64,000 nt of DNA, taken from Danxiaibacter flavus. Lineage in GTDB: Bacteria; Bacteroidota; Bacteroidia; Chitinophagales; Chitinophagaceae. Position numbers and translations under genes: made by a program. Of the stretch, positions 1 through 8,407 are shown in pieces. Each line of letters starts with the position of its first letter. Position 1 is the stretch's first letter. The stretch covers positions 248,001 through 312,000 of the forward strand of contig NZ_JAULBC010000006.1 in assembly GCF_041060425.1 (NCBI RefSeq). Reading direction: 5' to 3'. The notes below the pieces were generated by a model that was not told the DNA's origin, made no database searches, and saw only the letters and a list, made by a program, of their open reading frames with translations.

Positions 1-1
1 T

Positions 2-2002
2 GTTGGCCTTCCCGATGGCCAGCAGGTTCCTTTGAATGCACTTGCTACAGTTGAAATGAAAGAAGGTCCGTACCAGGTTCAACGTGAAGACGCACGGAGG
101 CGTATTACTGTTGGCTTTAATGTTCGTGGGCGCGACGTACAAAGTATCGTTACTGAATTGCAAAAGAAGGTGGGTGAGCATATCAAATTTCCTGCGGGTT
201 ATTACATCACCTATGGTGGGCAATATGAAAATCTTCAGCATGCCACCAAACGGCTGGGCATTGCTGTACCTGTTGCGCTCGCACTTATCCTCTTTATGTT
301 GTATTTCGCATTTCACAAAATATCCTATGGCTTGCTGATTTTTACTGCGATACCCTTATCCGCCGTGGGAGGTGTACTGGCGTTAATTCTGAGAGGTATG
401 CCATTTAGTATTTCTGCGGGTGTGGGATTTATAGCCCTGTTTGGTGTGGCGGTATTAAACGGCATTGTTTTGATAACCGAAATGAACCGGCTGAAGAAAG
501 ATGGTTTAACTGATATAAAAGAAATTATTATGCAAGCGACAATCATAAGGCTGCGGCCCGTGTTGATGACAGCTGCTGTGGCGTCGCTGGGCTTTTTGCC
601 GATGGCGTTAAGTCATGGAGCCGGCGCAGAAGTTCAACGCCCGCTGGCAACCGTTGTTATTGGCGGCCTTGTTTCTGCTACGCTGCTCACGTTATTTGTC
701 TTGCCATCTTTGTATTTGCTGGTTGAAAGAAAAAAGACAAAGAAGAACATAAAGGCTGTGGCCGTTAGCACTATCCTGGTTCTTTGCCTCGCAATGCCAT
801 TTGGTTCAATGGCTCAATCTGTAAAAAAGATCAGTCTTACAGATGCACTGTCTCTTGCTCAATCGCAAAACCTTAATTTAAGTGCAAGCAAATTGCAGCA
901 GCGGTATTATGAAATATTGAAAACCTCCGCAGCAGATATTCCCAAAACACAGATCATCGGAGAGCTAGGAAATGTAAACAGCGGCACCTTTGATAACAAA
1001 TTTACATTGTCGCAAAGCATTGCTTTTCCCACAGTTTATAACAAACAAAAGCTGGTGCTGGAAGATGAATGGCAAAGTTCCAAACTGCAAACAGCTATTC
1101 AACAGGTGGCTATTTCGCGACTTGTAAAACAGGCTTATGTACAGCTTCAATATATTGGTGCAAGAGAGAAGCTCCTGGTAAATATTGACTCTGTATTATA
1201 CAGGTATTTAAGTATTGCCAGGTTACGTCATGAAAAAGGCGAGGCCAATCTGCTTGAGAAAGCAACATTGGAAAATGATGTGGCTCAATTGGAAATGCAA
1301 TTGAAAATGCTTAGAACAGATCAACAGTCTGCGCGTGCTCAGCTTGCGGTACTGGTAAACAGCACTGAATTATATGATGTTGCCGATACTTTAAGCGATA
1401 AGACTGTTTTATTTGATACGTCTGCTTTACAAAATCATCCTTACCTGGCTTATTACAGACAGCAGCAACAATTGGTGCAGCATCAGACTGCTGCTGAAAA
1501 AGCAAAACTTTCCCCTGATCTTATGCTGGGATACACCAATCAATCTTTTGTAGGTTGGCAGGCAGACAAGAATGGTAATGAGGTTTATTATGATGCAGGG
1601 AAAAGATTTTCTGCTGTGCAGGTTGGAGTGGGTGTGCCGTTGTTTAATAAGTTACAGAAAGCCCGCGTAAAGGCTTCGAAGCAACGTGAAGAAGTGGTGG
1701 AAACGCAATCGCAGATAGCATCACAAGAGTTGAGACTCGGACTATTGAAAAGTTTAAACGAGTACAATAAATATCGTGATGCGGTTGAATATTACCGGTC
1801 CAGTGCACTTCCGCAAAGCGATATTATTATGCGTACAGCTAACCTGCAATACAAAAACGGCGAGATTAATTACATTGAATGGGGAGCACTCATTAATAAT
1901 GCCATCAGGTTACAGGGACAGTATGTGGATGTGTTGAGAGATTTAAACAATACAGCAACAGAACTGGAATACCTGTTACAGAACACCGGTTCCGCGCAAT
2001 AA
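2..2002 (+). CDS. RND efflux pump (CzcA/CusA type) fused to TolC-like outer-membrane factor, 5'-partial
   Basis: The frame is open to the left edge (codons from base 2), so the N-terminal part of the pump lies outside the window. What remains is the C-terminal half of a heavy-metal-type RND transporter: periplasmic segment (GGQYENLQHATKRL) and the last five or so membrane helices (ALILFMLYFAFH to LFVLPSLYLLVERKK). This is followed, without a stop, by a signal-peptide-like stretch ending SMAQ (about 751-814) and a roughly 395-residue helical outer-membrane factor (SLTDALSLAQSQNLNL onward). CzcA-CzcC fusions of this order are known in Bacteroidota. The protein would export metal ions or drugs with the adaptor encoded 52 nt downstream. 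Substrate cannot be read from the visible part because the metal-binding helices are off the window. Confidence 0.9.
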   Translation, partial: VGLPDGQQVPLNALATVEMKEGPYQVQREDARRRITVGFNVRGRDVQSIVTELQKKVGEHIKFPAGYYITYGGQYENLQHATKRLGIAVPVALALILFMLYFAFHKISYGLLIFTAIPLSAVGGVLALILRGMPFSISAGVGFIALFGVAVLNGIVLITEMNRLKKDGLTDIKEIIMQATIIRLRPVLMTAAVASLGFLPMALSHGAGAEVQRPLATVVIGGLVSATLLTLFVLPSLYLLVERKKTKKNIKAVAVSTILVLCLAMPFGSMAQSVKKISLTDALSLAQSQNLNLSASKLQQRYYEILKTSAADIPKTQIIGELGNVNSGTFDNKFTLSQSIAFPTVYNKQKLVLEDEWQSSKLQTAIQQVAISRLVKQAYVQLQYIGAREKLLVNIDSVLYRYLSIARLRHEKGEANLLEKATLENDVAQLEMQLKMLRTDQQSARAQLAVLVNSTELYDVADTLSDKTVLFDTSALQNHPYLAYYRQQQQLVQHQTAAEKAKLSPDLMLGYTNQSFVGWQADKNGNEVYYDAGKRFSAVQVGVGVPLFNKLQKARVKASKQREEVVETQSQIASQELRLGLLKSLNEYNKYRDAVEYYRSSALPQSDIIMRTANLQYKNGEINYIEWGALINNAIRLQGQYVDVLRDLNNTATELEYLLQNTGSAQ

Positions 2003-2054
2003 ATTTTTAATGCAACCTAAATAGTCATCGGGTTTATAGTTTAATAATTGTATT

Positions 2055-3194
2055 ATGAAAGTGATCATTAAATATATTTTAACTGCAGTTGTATTAACTG
2101 CAGTATCCTGCAAAAACGCCGCTGTAAAAGAGGAAGAAAGGCCCAGGCCGGCAAATGATTCTACTGTTACTTTAAATGCCGCTCAATTAAAAAATGCAGG
2201 CATAAAAACCGGGAGTGTTACAATGCAGAACTTACGTGCCACAATCAGGGTAAACGGAGCCGTTGACGTGCCCCCGCAAAGTATGGTAAGCATAAGTTTT
2301 CCTTTGGGAGGCTATCTGAAGTCAACGTCGCTTTTACCAGGATCGAGTGTGAGAAAGGGCGAAGTGATTGCAATAATGGAAGATCAGAATTATGTTCAGT
2401 TACAGCAGGATTACCTGACTGCAAAGGCGAAAATGGAGTTTCTTCAGACGGACATGCAACGTCAGAAAGAGTTGAGTGAAGCCGACGCAACAAGCAAGAA
2501 AAATTATCAGCTTGTATTGAGTGATTATAAAACTCAGCAGGTGTTGTTGAAATCACTCGAGGAAAAATTGCGGATTATTGAGATCAATCCCGCCAGGCTG
2601 AACGTACAGAACATTTCAAGGGATGTGCCTGTTTATTCCCCGATCAATGGTTATGTAACAAAGGTGAATGTAAACATTGGCAAATATGTGAACCCTTCGG
2701 ACGTTTTGTTTGAATTGGTTGATCCTGATGATATCCACGCGTCCATCACTGTCTTTGAAAAAGACATCAATTATTTTAAGAAAGGGATGAAAGGAAAAGT
2801 TTCTTTGGTGGATGATCCGGCGAAGACTTATGATGTAGATGTAATTCTTGTAACAAAAAACATTAATGACAATAGAAGCGGGCTGGTGCATTGTCATTTT
2901 GATAACCCAATTCATGAGCTGCTGCCAGGCATGTTTCTCAACGGAGTGTTTGAGTTGGATAACAAAAAGGTGCAGGCCGTTACAGAGGAATCAGTAGTGC
3001 GGTATCATGGTAAGGATTATCTTTTTGCTGCCAAAGATTCCAACGTCTTTGTAATGATGCCCGTGCAAACAGGCAACAGAGAGAACGGCTATGTAGAATT
3101 GATACAGGATGGCCGCGACTGGACAAACACACCTATTGTTACCGGCGGGGCCTATGCGTTGCTTTCCAGCCTGAAAAACAGGATGGAAGAGTAA
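2055..3194 (+). CDS. Efflux RND periplasmic adaptor (membrane fusion) lipoprotein
   Basis: A 379-residue CzcB/CusB-type adaptor. The N-terminus is a lipoprotein signal (lipobox TAVSC, Cys19), so it is probably tethered to the inner membrane. A barrel-sandwich half-motif (GGYLKSTSLLPGSSVRKGE, about residues 84-103), a coiled-coil hairpin (about 110-175) and the second half-motif (VYSPINGYVTKVNVNIGKYV, about 196-215) are followed by a beta-barrel and membrane-proximal domain. It bridges the pump to the channel. It lies 52 nt after the fused pump/channel gene on the same strand and is surely co-transcribed. The order (pump first, adaptor second) is the reverse of the classical czcCBA order. I see no His/Met-rich metal-binding tail. 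Confidence 0.9.
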   Translation: MKVIIKYILTAVVLTAVSCKNAAVKEEERPRPANDSTVTLNAAQLKNAGIKTGSVTMQNLRATIRVNGAVDVPPQSMVSISFPLGGYLKSTSLLPGSSVRKGEVIAIMEDQNYVQLQQDYLTAKAKMEFLQTDMQRQKELSEADATSKKNYQLVLSDYKTQQVLLKSLEEKLRIIEINPARLNVQNISRDVPVYSPINGYVTKVNVNIGKYVNPSDVLFELVDPDDIHASITVFEKDINYFKKGMKGKVSLVDDPAKTYDVDVILVTKNINDNRSGLVHCHFDNPIHELLPGMFLNGVFELDNKKVQAVTEESVVRYHGKDYLFAAKDSNVFVMMPVQTGNRENGYVELIQDGRDWTNTPIVTGGAYALLSSLKNRMEE

Positions 3195-3195
3195 A

Positions 3196-3547
3196 TTAAT
3201 TGACAATGGAGAATCGATAATTGAAAATGACCGGTGAATGCGCAGACGTACAAATGTGCAGATGTGCGAATGAGTAAATGTGCGAATGTGCAAATGGCTA
3301 GAGGAATTGACAATTGAAAATGGGTTGATGTGCGAATGTGCAGATGTGCAAATGACTAATGAATTGAAAATTGACAATTGACAATTGAAAATGGGTGGAT
3401 GTGCGAATGAGTAAATGTGCGAATGTGCAAATGACTACATGTTAATCGTCACCAGGACAGCGATGAGGGCCAAATATTCGCACATTTACTCATTCGCACA
3501 TTTGCACATCCCGCCGTCATTGTCAATTTTCAACTTTCCATTTTCAA
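3196..3547 (+). repeat. Word-repeat spacer, GTGCGAATG and CAATTGAAAATG families, with a 25-bp inverted repeat
   Basis: The 353-bp space between two converging genes has no plausible gene. It is filled with reiterated words: GTGCGAATGTGCAAATG variants (about 3240-3435) and CAATTGAAAATG variants (3201-3220, 3305-3325, 3358-3395), then both families in reverse complement (3477-3550). A perfect 25-bp inverted repeat occupies 3400-3424 and 3477-3501 with a 52-nt loop, so transcripts from either side could fold here. Several overlapping frames through it are repeat artefacts. Confidence 0.85.
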
Positions 3548-4744
3548 TTAAACTTCGAAGTAGGCCATCGTTCCGCCCACCCAGGTCTTATCAGCATTGT
3601 AACGTACACCGATCATTTTTCCTTTGCTTAGGCGGGCGAGATTTTGTGTGGCAATGGGCCTCGCCGCTCCATCTTTCCAGAAATAGAAGATCCTGATCTC
3701 TGCTTTTGCGGGTATATCCGGGGTTTGGATGATGTCTGCATATTTAACCTTGCGTTGTAAGATCCAATTGTGAGGATCGGTTATATGATCAATGTCTTTA
3801 GGTGTGACATCTATTACTACTCCTTGTCCTGCGAAAGAGAATAACGGCTTTAATACGTAATTTTCAAGATCATCCGGGATTGTTTTAACATCGCTTAAGA
3901 ACTTTGTTTCCGGCACATAAGGATGTTGTATAAAGGGAAGCGTGTATTTACTAATGCGGTAAAACCAGTTAGGATGGGGTACCCATTCAACATCGTTTTT
4001 TTCGAAAAAGATCCTTCCTTTTTCTTTTACGCCGGCTGGTTGTTGATTCAGTTCGTCAAAAATAACGCGGTTATAAATCCGTTTTATTTCTATCAACTTG
4101 TCATCTTTTTCATAATACAGTTTGTTGCCTTGTTTTTGCAATTCTGTGAGACAAACAATTGGAATGCCCAGGTAATCATGTGTGCAGTAGAAATCAATCC
4201 GCGTTTTCTGCTTATGCGGAAACAGCTCCAGTAAAACAACATTTTCTGCATTGCAGTCTCCAACAATTATTTCTTTGAGAAGCTGCAGATAAGTTTCTTT
4301 CGTAAATCCATTCAGGTATACAGAATAATTGTCCGGTATTGAAAAATGTTTTCTGGCCATTTCGTCAAAGAAAACATGAAAGGCAAACAGGGTAGGGAAT
4401 CCCTGCATTTCAACCAGCTGCGGCTCCGGTTCACCTTTTTCATTTTCACAAATCCCAAAGTCAAAGGCTATAAAATGTGAATGACCGTTCTCGTCGGGAA
4501 CCGATATGTTTTCAGGCACAGCTTTGCTTGTCATTTCCTTAAAATCCGGACGGGTAATCACATCAACAATGCTTTCGCAGGCAGAGAGCATTTTATCCCT
4601 GAAAGATTTATCGATAAATATGGGTGTTTCCGCTACTCTGAATTCAATAGCTCCGGGATGTCTTGATTCCAGATCTTCTAAATATGCTTTATATTTTTCC
4701 GGGGTAAAATGTTCATTGAACCATTTACGCATTGCTGCAACCAT
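3548..4744 (-). CDS. ATP-grasp-like protein of unknown function
   Basis: A 398-residue soluble protein without signal peptide. The C-terminal half has features of the ATP-grasp fold: YVLKPLFSFAGQGVVI (about residues 288-303) resembles the Lys plus glycine-rich ATP-binding segment of glutathionylspermidine-synthase-like and circularly permuted ATP-grasp ligases, and WILQRKVKYADII followed by AEIRIFYFW matches the later strand pattern of that fold. The N-terminal half (EMQGFPTLFAFHVFFDEM) is not one I recognise. ATP-grasp enzymes ligate a carboxylate to an amine or thiol; the substrate here is unknown. The next gene upstream on the same strand encodes a class I glutamine amidotransferase, which could supply ammonia. 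The 426-bp space between them argues against a tight operon. Confidence 0.7.
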   Translation of the reverse strand: MVAAMRKWFNEHFTPEKYKAYLEDLESRHPGAIEFRVAETPIFIDKSFRDKMLSACESIVDVITRPDFKEMTSKAVPENISVPDENGHSHFIAFDFGICENEKGEPEPQLVEMQGFPTLFAFHVFFDEMARKHFSIPDNYSVYLNGFTKETYLQLLKEIIVGDCNAENVVLLELFPHKQKTRIDFYCTHDYLGIPIVCLTELQKQGNKLYYEKDDKLIEIKRIYNRVIFDELNQQPAGVKEKGRIFFEKNDVEWVPHPNWFYRISKYTLPFIQHPYVPETKFLSDVKTIPDDLENYVLKPLFSFAGQGVVIDVTPKDIDHITDPHNWILQRKVKYADIIQTPDIPAKAEIRIFYFWKDGAARPIATQNLARLSKGKMIGVRYNADKTWVGGTMAYFEV

Positions 4745-5170
4745 GCCTGATTTTTTTTTAAAAATAGCTAAAGAAAATGAGTTGATAAAAGGAGAACAAA
4801 TGTTGACTGCGAATGGATGTTTAAAAAAAGGTAGTGTAGAAACACCACCTCCTTTCGATTGCTTGCCTAAAATAAGTCGGGTAAACCAAACCCCACTAAA
4901 AAAAATTATAATGACTGTGTGTTATGTTCTGTTTTAAATATCCTACAAATTTAGTAGACTATTTGAATTATCCAAATAATTTTATTATATGAGCCGAATG
5001 AATTACTGTATGGTATGGAAAAGGCTTTTTTGCGTTTGAACCGCCGGTTAGTTATTAGTTAATAGCAACCTGGTAGAAGGCGAGTTGGGAGAGTTTACTC
5101 AAGGCGCAAGTTCGGGGTATAGAATTCAGTCATTCGTAAAAAACAATATACGAATGACTGAGTTATTTTT
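4745..5170. other. 426-bp intergenic region with possible small plus-strand ORF
   Basis: AT-rich space between two minus-strand genes. It contains a possible 45-codon plus-strand ORF (4800-4937) and a strong hairpin at its right end (5126-5161). The rest (about 4940-5120) shows nothing I can name. Confidence 0.5.
4800..4937 (+). CDS. Possible small peptide, 45 residues (speculative)
   Basis: An ATG at 4800 follows AAAGGAGAA with 3 nt between, a near-ideal Shine-Dalgarno although Bacteroidota rarely depend on one. The predicted peptide begins MLTANGCLKKG, has a Pro/Cys segment (TPPPFDC) and a hydrophobic end (MTVCYVLF). I recognise no family. A plus-strand hairpin with a T-tract lies 190 nt downstream. 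It could equally be chance; low confidence. Confidence 0.2.
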   Translation: MLTANGCLKKGSVETPPPFDCLPKISRVNQTPLKKIIMTVCYVLF

Positions 5171-5175
5171 TTATT
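5126..5175 (+). terminator. 13-bp perfect hairpin, T-tract on plus strand
   Basis: Arms 5126-5138 and 5149-5161 pair perfectly around a 10-nt loop and are followed on the plus strand by GTTATTTTTTTA. It lies just past the stop codon of the minus-strand amidotransferase gene, but the T-tract is on the plus strand, so it may act in both directions or end a small plus-strand transcript. Confidence 0.6.
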
Positions 5176-5986
5176 GAAGTTCTGCAACAGACATCGTAAG
5201 AAAATTTGGCAACACATGATTGTGCGTCCATGTAATTTTATCGGGATCGTTCAAATGATCAATCATGCTGCTCCATTTATCGCGACCGTGGCTATTGATT
5301 ATCACCGTCTTCTTGTCTTCACGCTGGAGGTACATACTCATTCCGGTTGCATCCGCTTCAGGATGAAACTGGGTGCCGATAAAATGAGGGGTAAAGCGAA
5401 CAGCCATCACCGCCCTTTCATAAGGAACATGCGGCCTGTTCTTTTCAATGGTGAGTATTTTCCCGCCTAGTTTTTTAAGTCTTTCATGGTTTGGTTTTAC
5501 TACCTGGTAGTCCCTGCTGTCAACTGCATAAAAGGGGTCCCGTAACCCGTCGAAAACAGGTTCCTTAGATCCATCTTTAAGCATGTGTACCGGGAAAATG
5601 CCAAACGCAGTTGAATTTCTTTTGCAAACATCAGCAATATTAAAATAGCGACATGCTAACTGAAAACTGTGGCAAATGAAAAATACGTTCTTCCTGGGAT
5701 GATTGCCCGGCTGCGAATTCCAGTTCTCAACTTCTTTGATCCAGTCGAAATACTTGTTTTCCCATTCAGAATTTTCGCTTTCAAGCGGAGAGCCGGGACC
5801 GCCACTGGAAATATAGATATCATATGATAGATCAGGAAGCTGCAGGAGACGACGTACTTCAAATTCTTCTAAGGTAACGTCGACGTTTTGATCCATGCTC
5901 CATTGCGCAATTATCTCACGCAGACACCTCATGCCCTGGTTTGGCAGACCATCATTCATGTCCAGTATCGCAATTCTAATGTTCAT
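5171..5986 (-). CDS. Class I glutamine amidotransferase (GMP-synthase-like domain)
   Basis: A 271-residue stand-alone glutamine amidotransferase. The start of the fold (IAILDMNDG), the oxyanion strand (SSGGPGSPLE), the nucleophile region FICHSFQLA (Cys about 106, in place of the usual GICxGxQ) and the QFHPEA His-Glu pair near residue 210 are all present, so the triad looks intact. The synthetase half of GMP synthase is absent. Such proteins hydrolyse glutamine or gamma-glutamyl compounds, or feed ammonia to a partner ligase. The ATP-grasp-like protein downstream on the same strand is a natural candidate partner. A -7-like box lies 23-30 nt upstream of the start. The precise substrate is unknown. 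Confidence 0.85.
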   Translation of the reverse strand: MNIRIAILDMNDGLPNQGMRCLREIIAQWSMDQNVDVTLEEFEVRRLLQLPDLSYDIYISSGGPGSPLESENSEWENKYFDWIKEVENWNSQPGNHPRKNVFFICHSFQLACRYFNIADVCKRNSTAFGIFPVHMLKDGSKEPVFDGLRDPFYAVDSRDYQVVKPNHERLKKLGGKILTIEKNRPHVPYERAVMAVRFTPHFIGTQFHPEADATGMSMYLQREDKKTVIINSHGRDKWSSMIDHLNDPDKITWTHNHVLPNFLTMSVAELQ

Positions 5987-6008
5987 CTTTTCTGCGGATA
6001 TTAAACCG

Positions 6009-6016
6009 CAAATGTA
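6009..6016 (-). promoter_or_regulatory. Candidate -7 box for the amidotransferase gene
   Basis: The minus strand reads TACATTTG, matching the Bacteroidota -7 consensus TAnnTTTG, 22 nt before the ATG at 5986. I found no clear -33 TTTG at the expected distance, so this is a weak call. Confidence 0.4.
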
Positions 6017-6224
6017 CTTAGTTTTCGCTAAACGCCCGGAGCCGCTGGCTTTGATGCTCGCGGGAAGCTGTTTATGAATTAATTATTGATTAGATTTTAA
6101 ATGATATATTGAGGCTGATTTTATTTTACCCTCAATTATTCCGGCTGCGTCTCACCGTTTTGCGTGTAATCATATTGCTGAATGGTAACAACGAATAGTA
6201 TAACTTGCCTTATAAATTTTGAAA

Positions 6225-6782
6225 ATGGCGACAACCTATTGCTCATATGTTACAACTGTGAATGGAGACAATGTTCATAAACTCTATCACGATAATGAAT
6301 ATGGATTTCCCTTAAAAAATGATAATGACCTTTTTGCACGCCTTGTGTTAGAGATTAATCAGGCTGGTTTAAGCTGGGAAACCATTCTTAAAAAGAAAGA
6401 TAATTTCTTCAAAGCCTTTGATGATTTTGATGTGAAAAAAGTTGCCCGCTATACGCCTGCAAAAGTGGAGAAGTTGTTACAGGATGCAGGCATCATTCGA
6501 AACAGGTTAAAAATTAATGCTGCCATCGAAAATGCAAAGAAAATTATTGAGATTCAAAATGAGCATGGCTCTTTTGAAAACTGGCTGAATAAACATCATC
6601 CGCTTACAAAAGAAGAATGGGTAAAATTGTTTAAAAAGAATTTCCGGTTCACCGGCGGTGAAATTGTTAATGAATTTTTGATGAGTACCGGATATTTACC
6701 CGGCGCACATACACTGGATTGCCCGGTGTATAAGAAAATTGCGAAATTAAAGCCGATGTGGATGAAGGGAGAGAAGTTGTAA
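6225..6782 (+). CDS. tag: DNA-3-methyladenine glycosylase I
   Basis: A 185-residue Tag-family base-excision enzyme that removes 3-methyladenine from alkylated DNA. The zinc site is recognisable: Cys6 near the N-terminus, His22 in YHDNEYG, and the C-terminal pair in HTLDC. The segment LEINQAGLSWETILKK matches the catalytic region of E. coli Tag (LEGQQAGLSW), including the base-recognising Glu. DAGIIRNRLKI corresponds to the conserved DAGIIRHRGKI. I start at ATG 6225; an in-frame TTG two codons earlier is less likely. It is shorter at the C-terminus than some relatives but all key residues are present. It stands alone between a minus-strand gene and a repeat spacer. Confidence 0.95.
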   Translation: MATTYCSYVTTVNGDNVHKLYHDNEYGFPLKNDNDLFARLVLEINQAGLSWETILKKKDNFFKAFDDFDVKKVARYTPAKVEKLLQDAGIIRNRLKINAAIENAKKIIEIQNEHGSFENWLNKHHPLTKEEWVKLFKKNFRFTGGEIVNEFLMSTGYLPGAHTLDCPVYKKIAKLKPMWMKGEKL

Positions 6783-7037
6783 GTTTTTACGTGGTACGTT
6801 ATACGTTTTACGTGGTACGTTATACATTTATTGGAGCGGAGTGTGTTGTAAGTTATACGTTTTACGTTGTACGTATATCAAAGCGGAGAGAAGCTGTAAG
6901 TTGTACGTGGCACGTTATACGTTTATTGAAACGAAAGAGGGTCGGCATATAATGAATAAAGAAAGTTGTAAGTTATACGTCAACATCAAACCTTTTCAGT
7001 CTAAAACGTACAACGTATAACTTACAACGTACAACTC
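6783..7037. repeat. Word-repeat spacer, ATACGTTTTACGT family
   Basis: From immediately after the tag stop codon to the end of the converging transporter gene the DNA is built from variants of ACGTGGTACGTTATACG and TTATACGTTTTACGT (6788-6930), and then the reverse-complement words ACGTACAACGTATAAC (6998-7036). The two orientations face each other between converging genes and could pair. An apparent 64-codon ORF here is a translation of the repeat. Confidence 0.85.
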
Positions 7038-8330
7038 TTACTTGCCAACTTTATGGCCGGCAATAGCAAAATATAAAATAAAGAGATAAGCCGGAACCAT
7101 GATCCAAAAAGCCTGTTGTAAGCCAATCTGTTCGCCTAAAGTAGCCCACACTCTCGGTAATACAGCGCCGCCGCCAATACCCACAATAAGTAATGCAGAG
7201 CCTGTTTTTGTGAACTTGCCCAAACCTTCAATAGTCAAAGGCCACAATGCGGGCCATATCAAAGCATTCGCCAAACCAAGGAATGCGATAAACAACACTG
7301 AAGTATAACCAGATGTAAAGATCGCTGCAAGCGAAAATAAGAGACCGAGGATAGCCGATACTTTTAATGCGGTGTTCTGCGAAATATATTTAGGAATAGC
7401 TGCAATACCAATGAGGTAACCTGCAAGCATGCCGATCATGGTGTATGTCGTAAAATGCTTTGCAACGTCAAGGCTGATCCCGATAGACTTTCCATAAACC
7501 TGGATGATATCGCCGGCCATTACTTCCACACCCACATAAAGAAAAAGTGAAATAAAACCCAGCCACAAATATGGATAGCTGAAGAGGCTGCTTCTGTTAA
7601 CTACAGCAGAAGATGCATCATTCGAGTCTTCGCCTTCAGCCTTAACTTCCGGTAAATGAGAGAAATAAACAAACACAGCCAGTGCCACCAACACAGCAGC
7701 AATTATAACATAGGGAAGAATTACTCTCGAAGCAAGCAGATCAAGCTCAGCAGCTTTTTCTGCAGCATTCATTGTGAGCAATTTTGCTTCAAGTACGCTG
7801 GAATCTTTAAGAACAATGGCGCCAAGAATCAGCGGAGCAAGTGCACCCGCAGTCTTGTTACAAATACCCATAATACTGATGCGTTTTGCTGCGCTTTCAA
7901 TTGGTCCTAAAATAGTGATATAGGGATTGGAAGCAGTCTGTAGTAATGCAAGGCCGGTGCCTATCACAAAAAGGGCAAATAAGAAAAGTCCGAATGTGCG
8001 TGTCTTTGCCGCAGGAATAAACAATAATGCACCAACAGCCATTACGAGCAATCCAAGCATCATTCCATTCTTAAAGCCTGTCTGCTTTAATACCCATGAA
8101 GAAGGAAACGCCATTACGGCGTATGAAATATAAAAAGCAAAAGTTACCGTTACCGCTTCTTTGGTCGTAAGCTGGCACGCTATACCGAGATACGGTATTA
8201 ATGTACTGTTTGCCCATGTAACAAATCCGAAAATAAAAAACAGTATACCTATAATAAAAATAGCACCTGTTGTTTTGTTCTGCTGTGCGGATAACAATGG
8301 GGACGGTGGAGTTTTAATAGCTGTTGACAT
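7038..8330 (-). CDS. MFS sugar transporter, FucP/GluP family
   Basis: A 430-residue, 12-helix major facilitator of the fucose/glucose/galactose:proton symporter group. Hallmarks are FIFGFVTWANSTLIPYL in helix 1 (fucose permease-type GFxTxxN), ASNPYITILGP after helix 5, and NALIWPALWPLTIEGLG near helix 10. It would import a hexose or fucose across the inner membrane with protons. I place the start at ATG 8330; an upstream in-frame extension of 27 residues is not hydrophobic or conserved in character. A perfect LacI-type palindrome lies 78 nt upstream (8408-8419), suggesting repression by a sugar-responsive regulator encoded elsewhere. The gene is monocistronic, with no sugar kinase or isomerase beside it, so its sugar is unknown. 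Confidence 0.92.
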   Translation of the reverse strand: MSTAIKTPPSPLLSAQQNKTTGAIFIIGILFFIFGFVTWANSTLIPYLGIACQLTTKEAVTVTFAFYISYAVMAFPSSWVLKQTGFKNGMMLGLLVMAVGALLFIPAAKTRTFGLFLFALFVIGTGLALLQTASNPYITILGPIESAAKRISIMGICNKTAGALAPLILGAIVLKDSSVLEAKLLTMNAAEKAAELDLLASRVILPYVIIAAVLVALAVFVYFSHLPEVKAEGEDSNDASSAVVNRSSLFSYPYLWLGFISLFLYVGVEVMAGDIIQVYGKSIGISLDVAKHFTTYTMIGMLAGYLIGIAAIPKYISQNTALKVSAILGLLFSLAAIFTSGYTSVLFIAFLGLANALIWPALWPLTIEGLGKFTKTGSALLIVGIGGGAVLPRVWATLGEQIGLQQAFWIMVPAYLFILYFAIAGHKVGK

Positions 8331-8407
8331 GTCAGTAGATTTCAGTTTTAAGTGCGATAAATATACCGATGGATTGTTTACTAACCTGAACTTAGTTATA
8401 TAAATCC

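Noticed and set aside
3240..3440. Regularly repeated GTGCGAATG words as a CRISPR array
   Set aside because: No unique spacers of constant length between repeats, words are 8-13 bases and irregular, and there are no cas genes in the window.
6758..6952. 64-codon frame rich in YVVRYTFYVV repeats
   Set aside because: It is a translation of the TACGT word repeat and overlaps the tag gene end.
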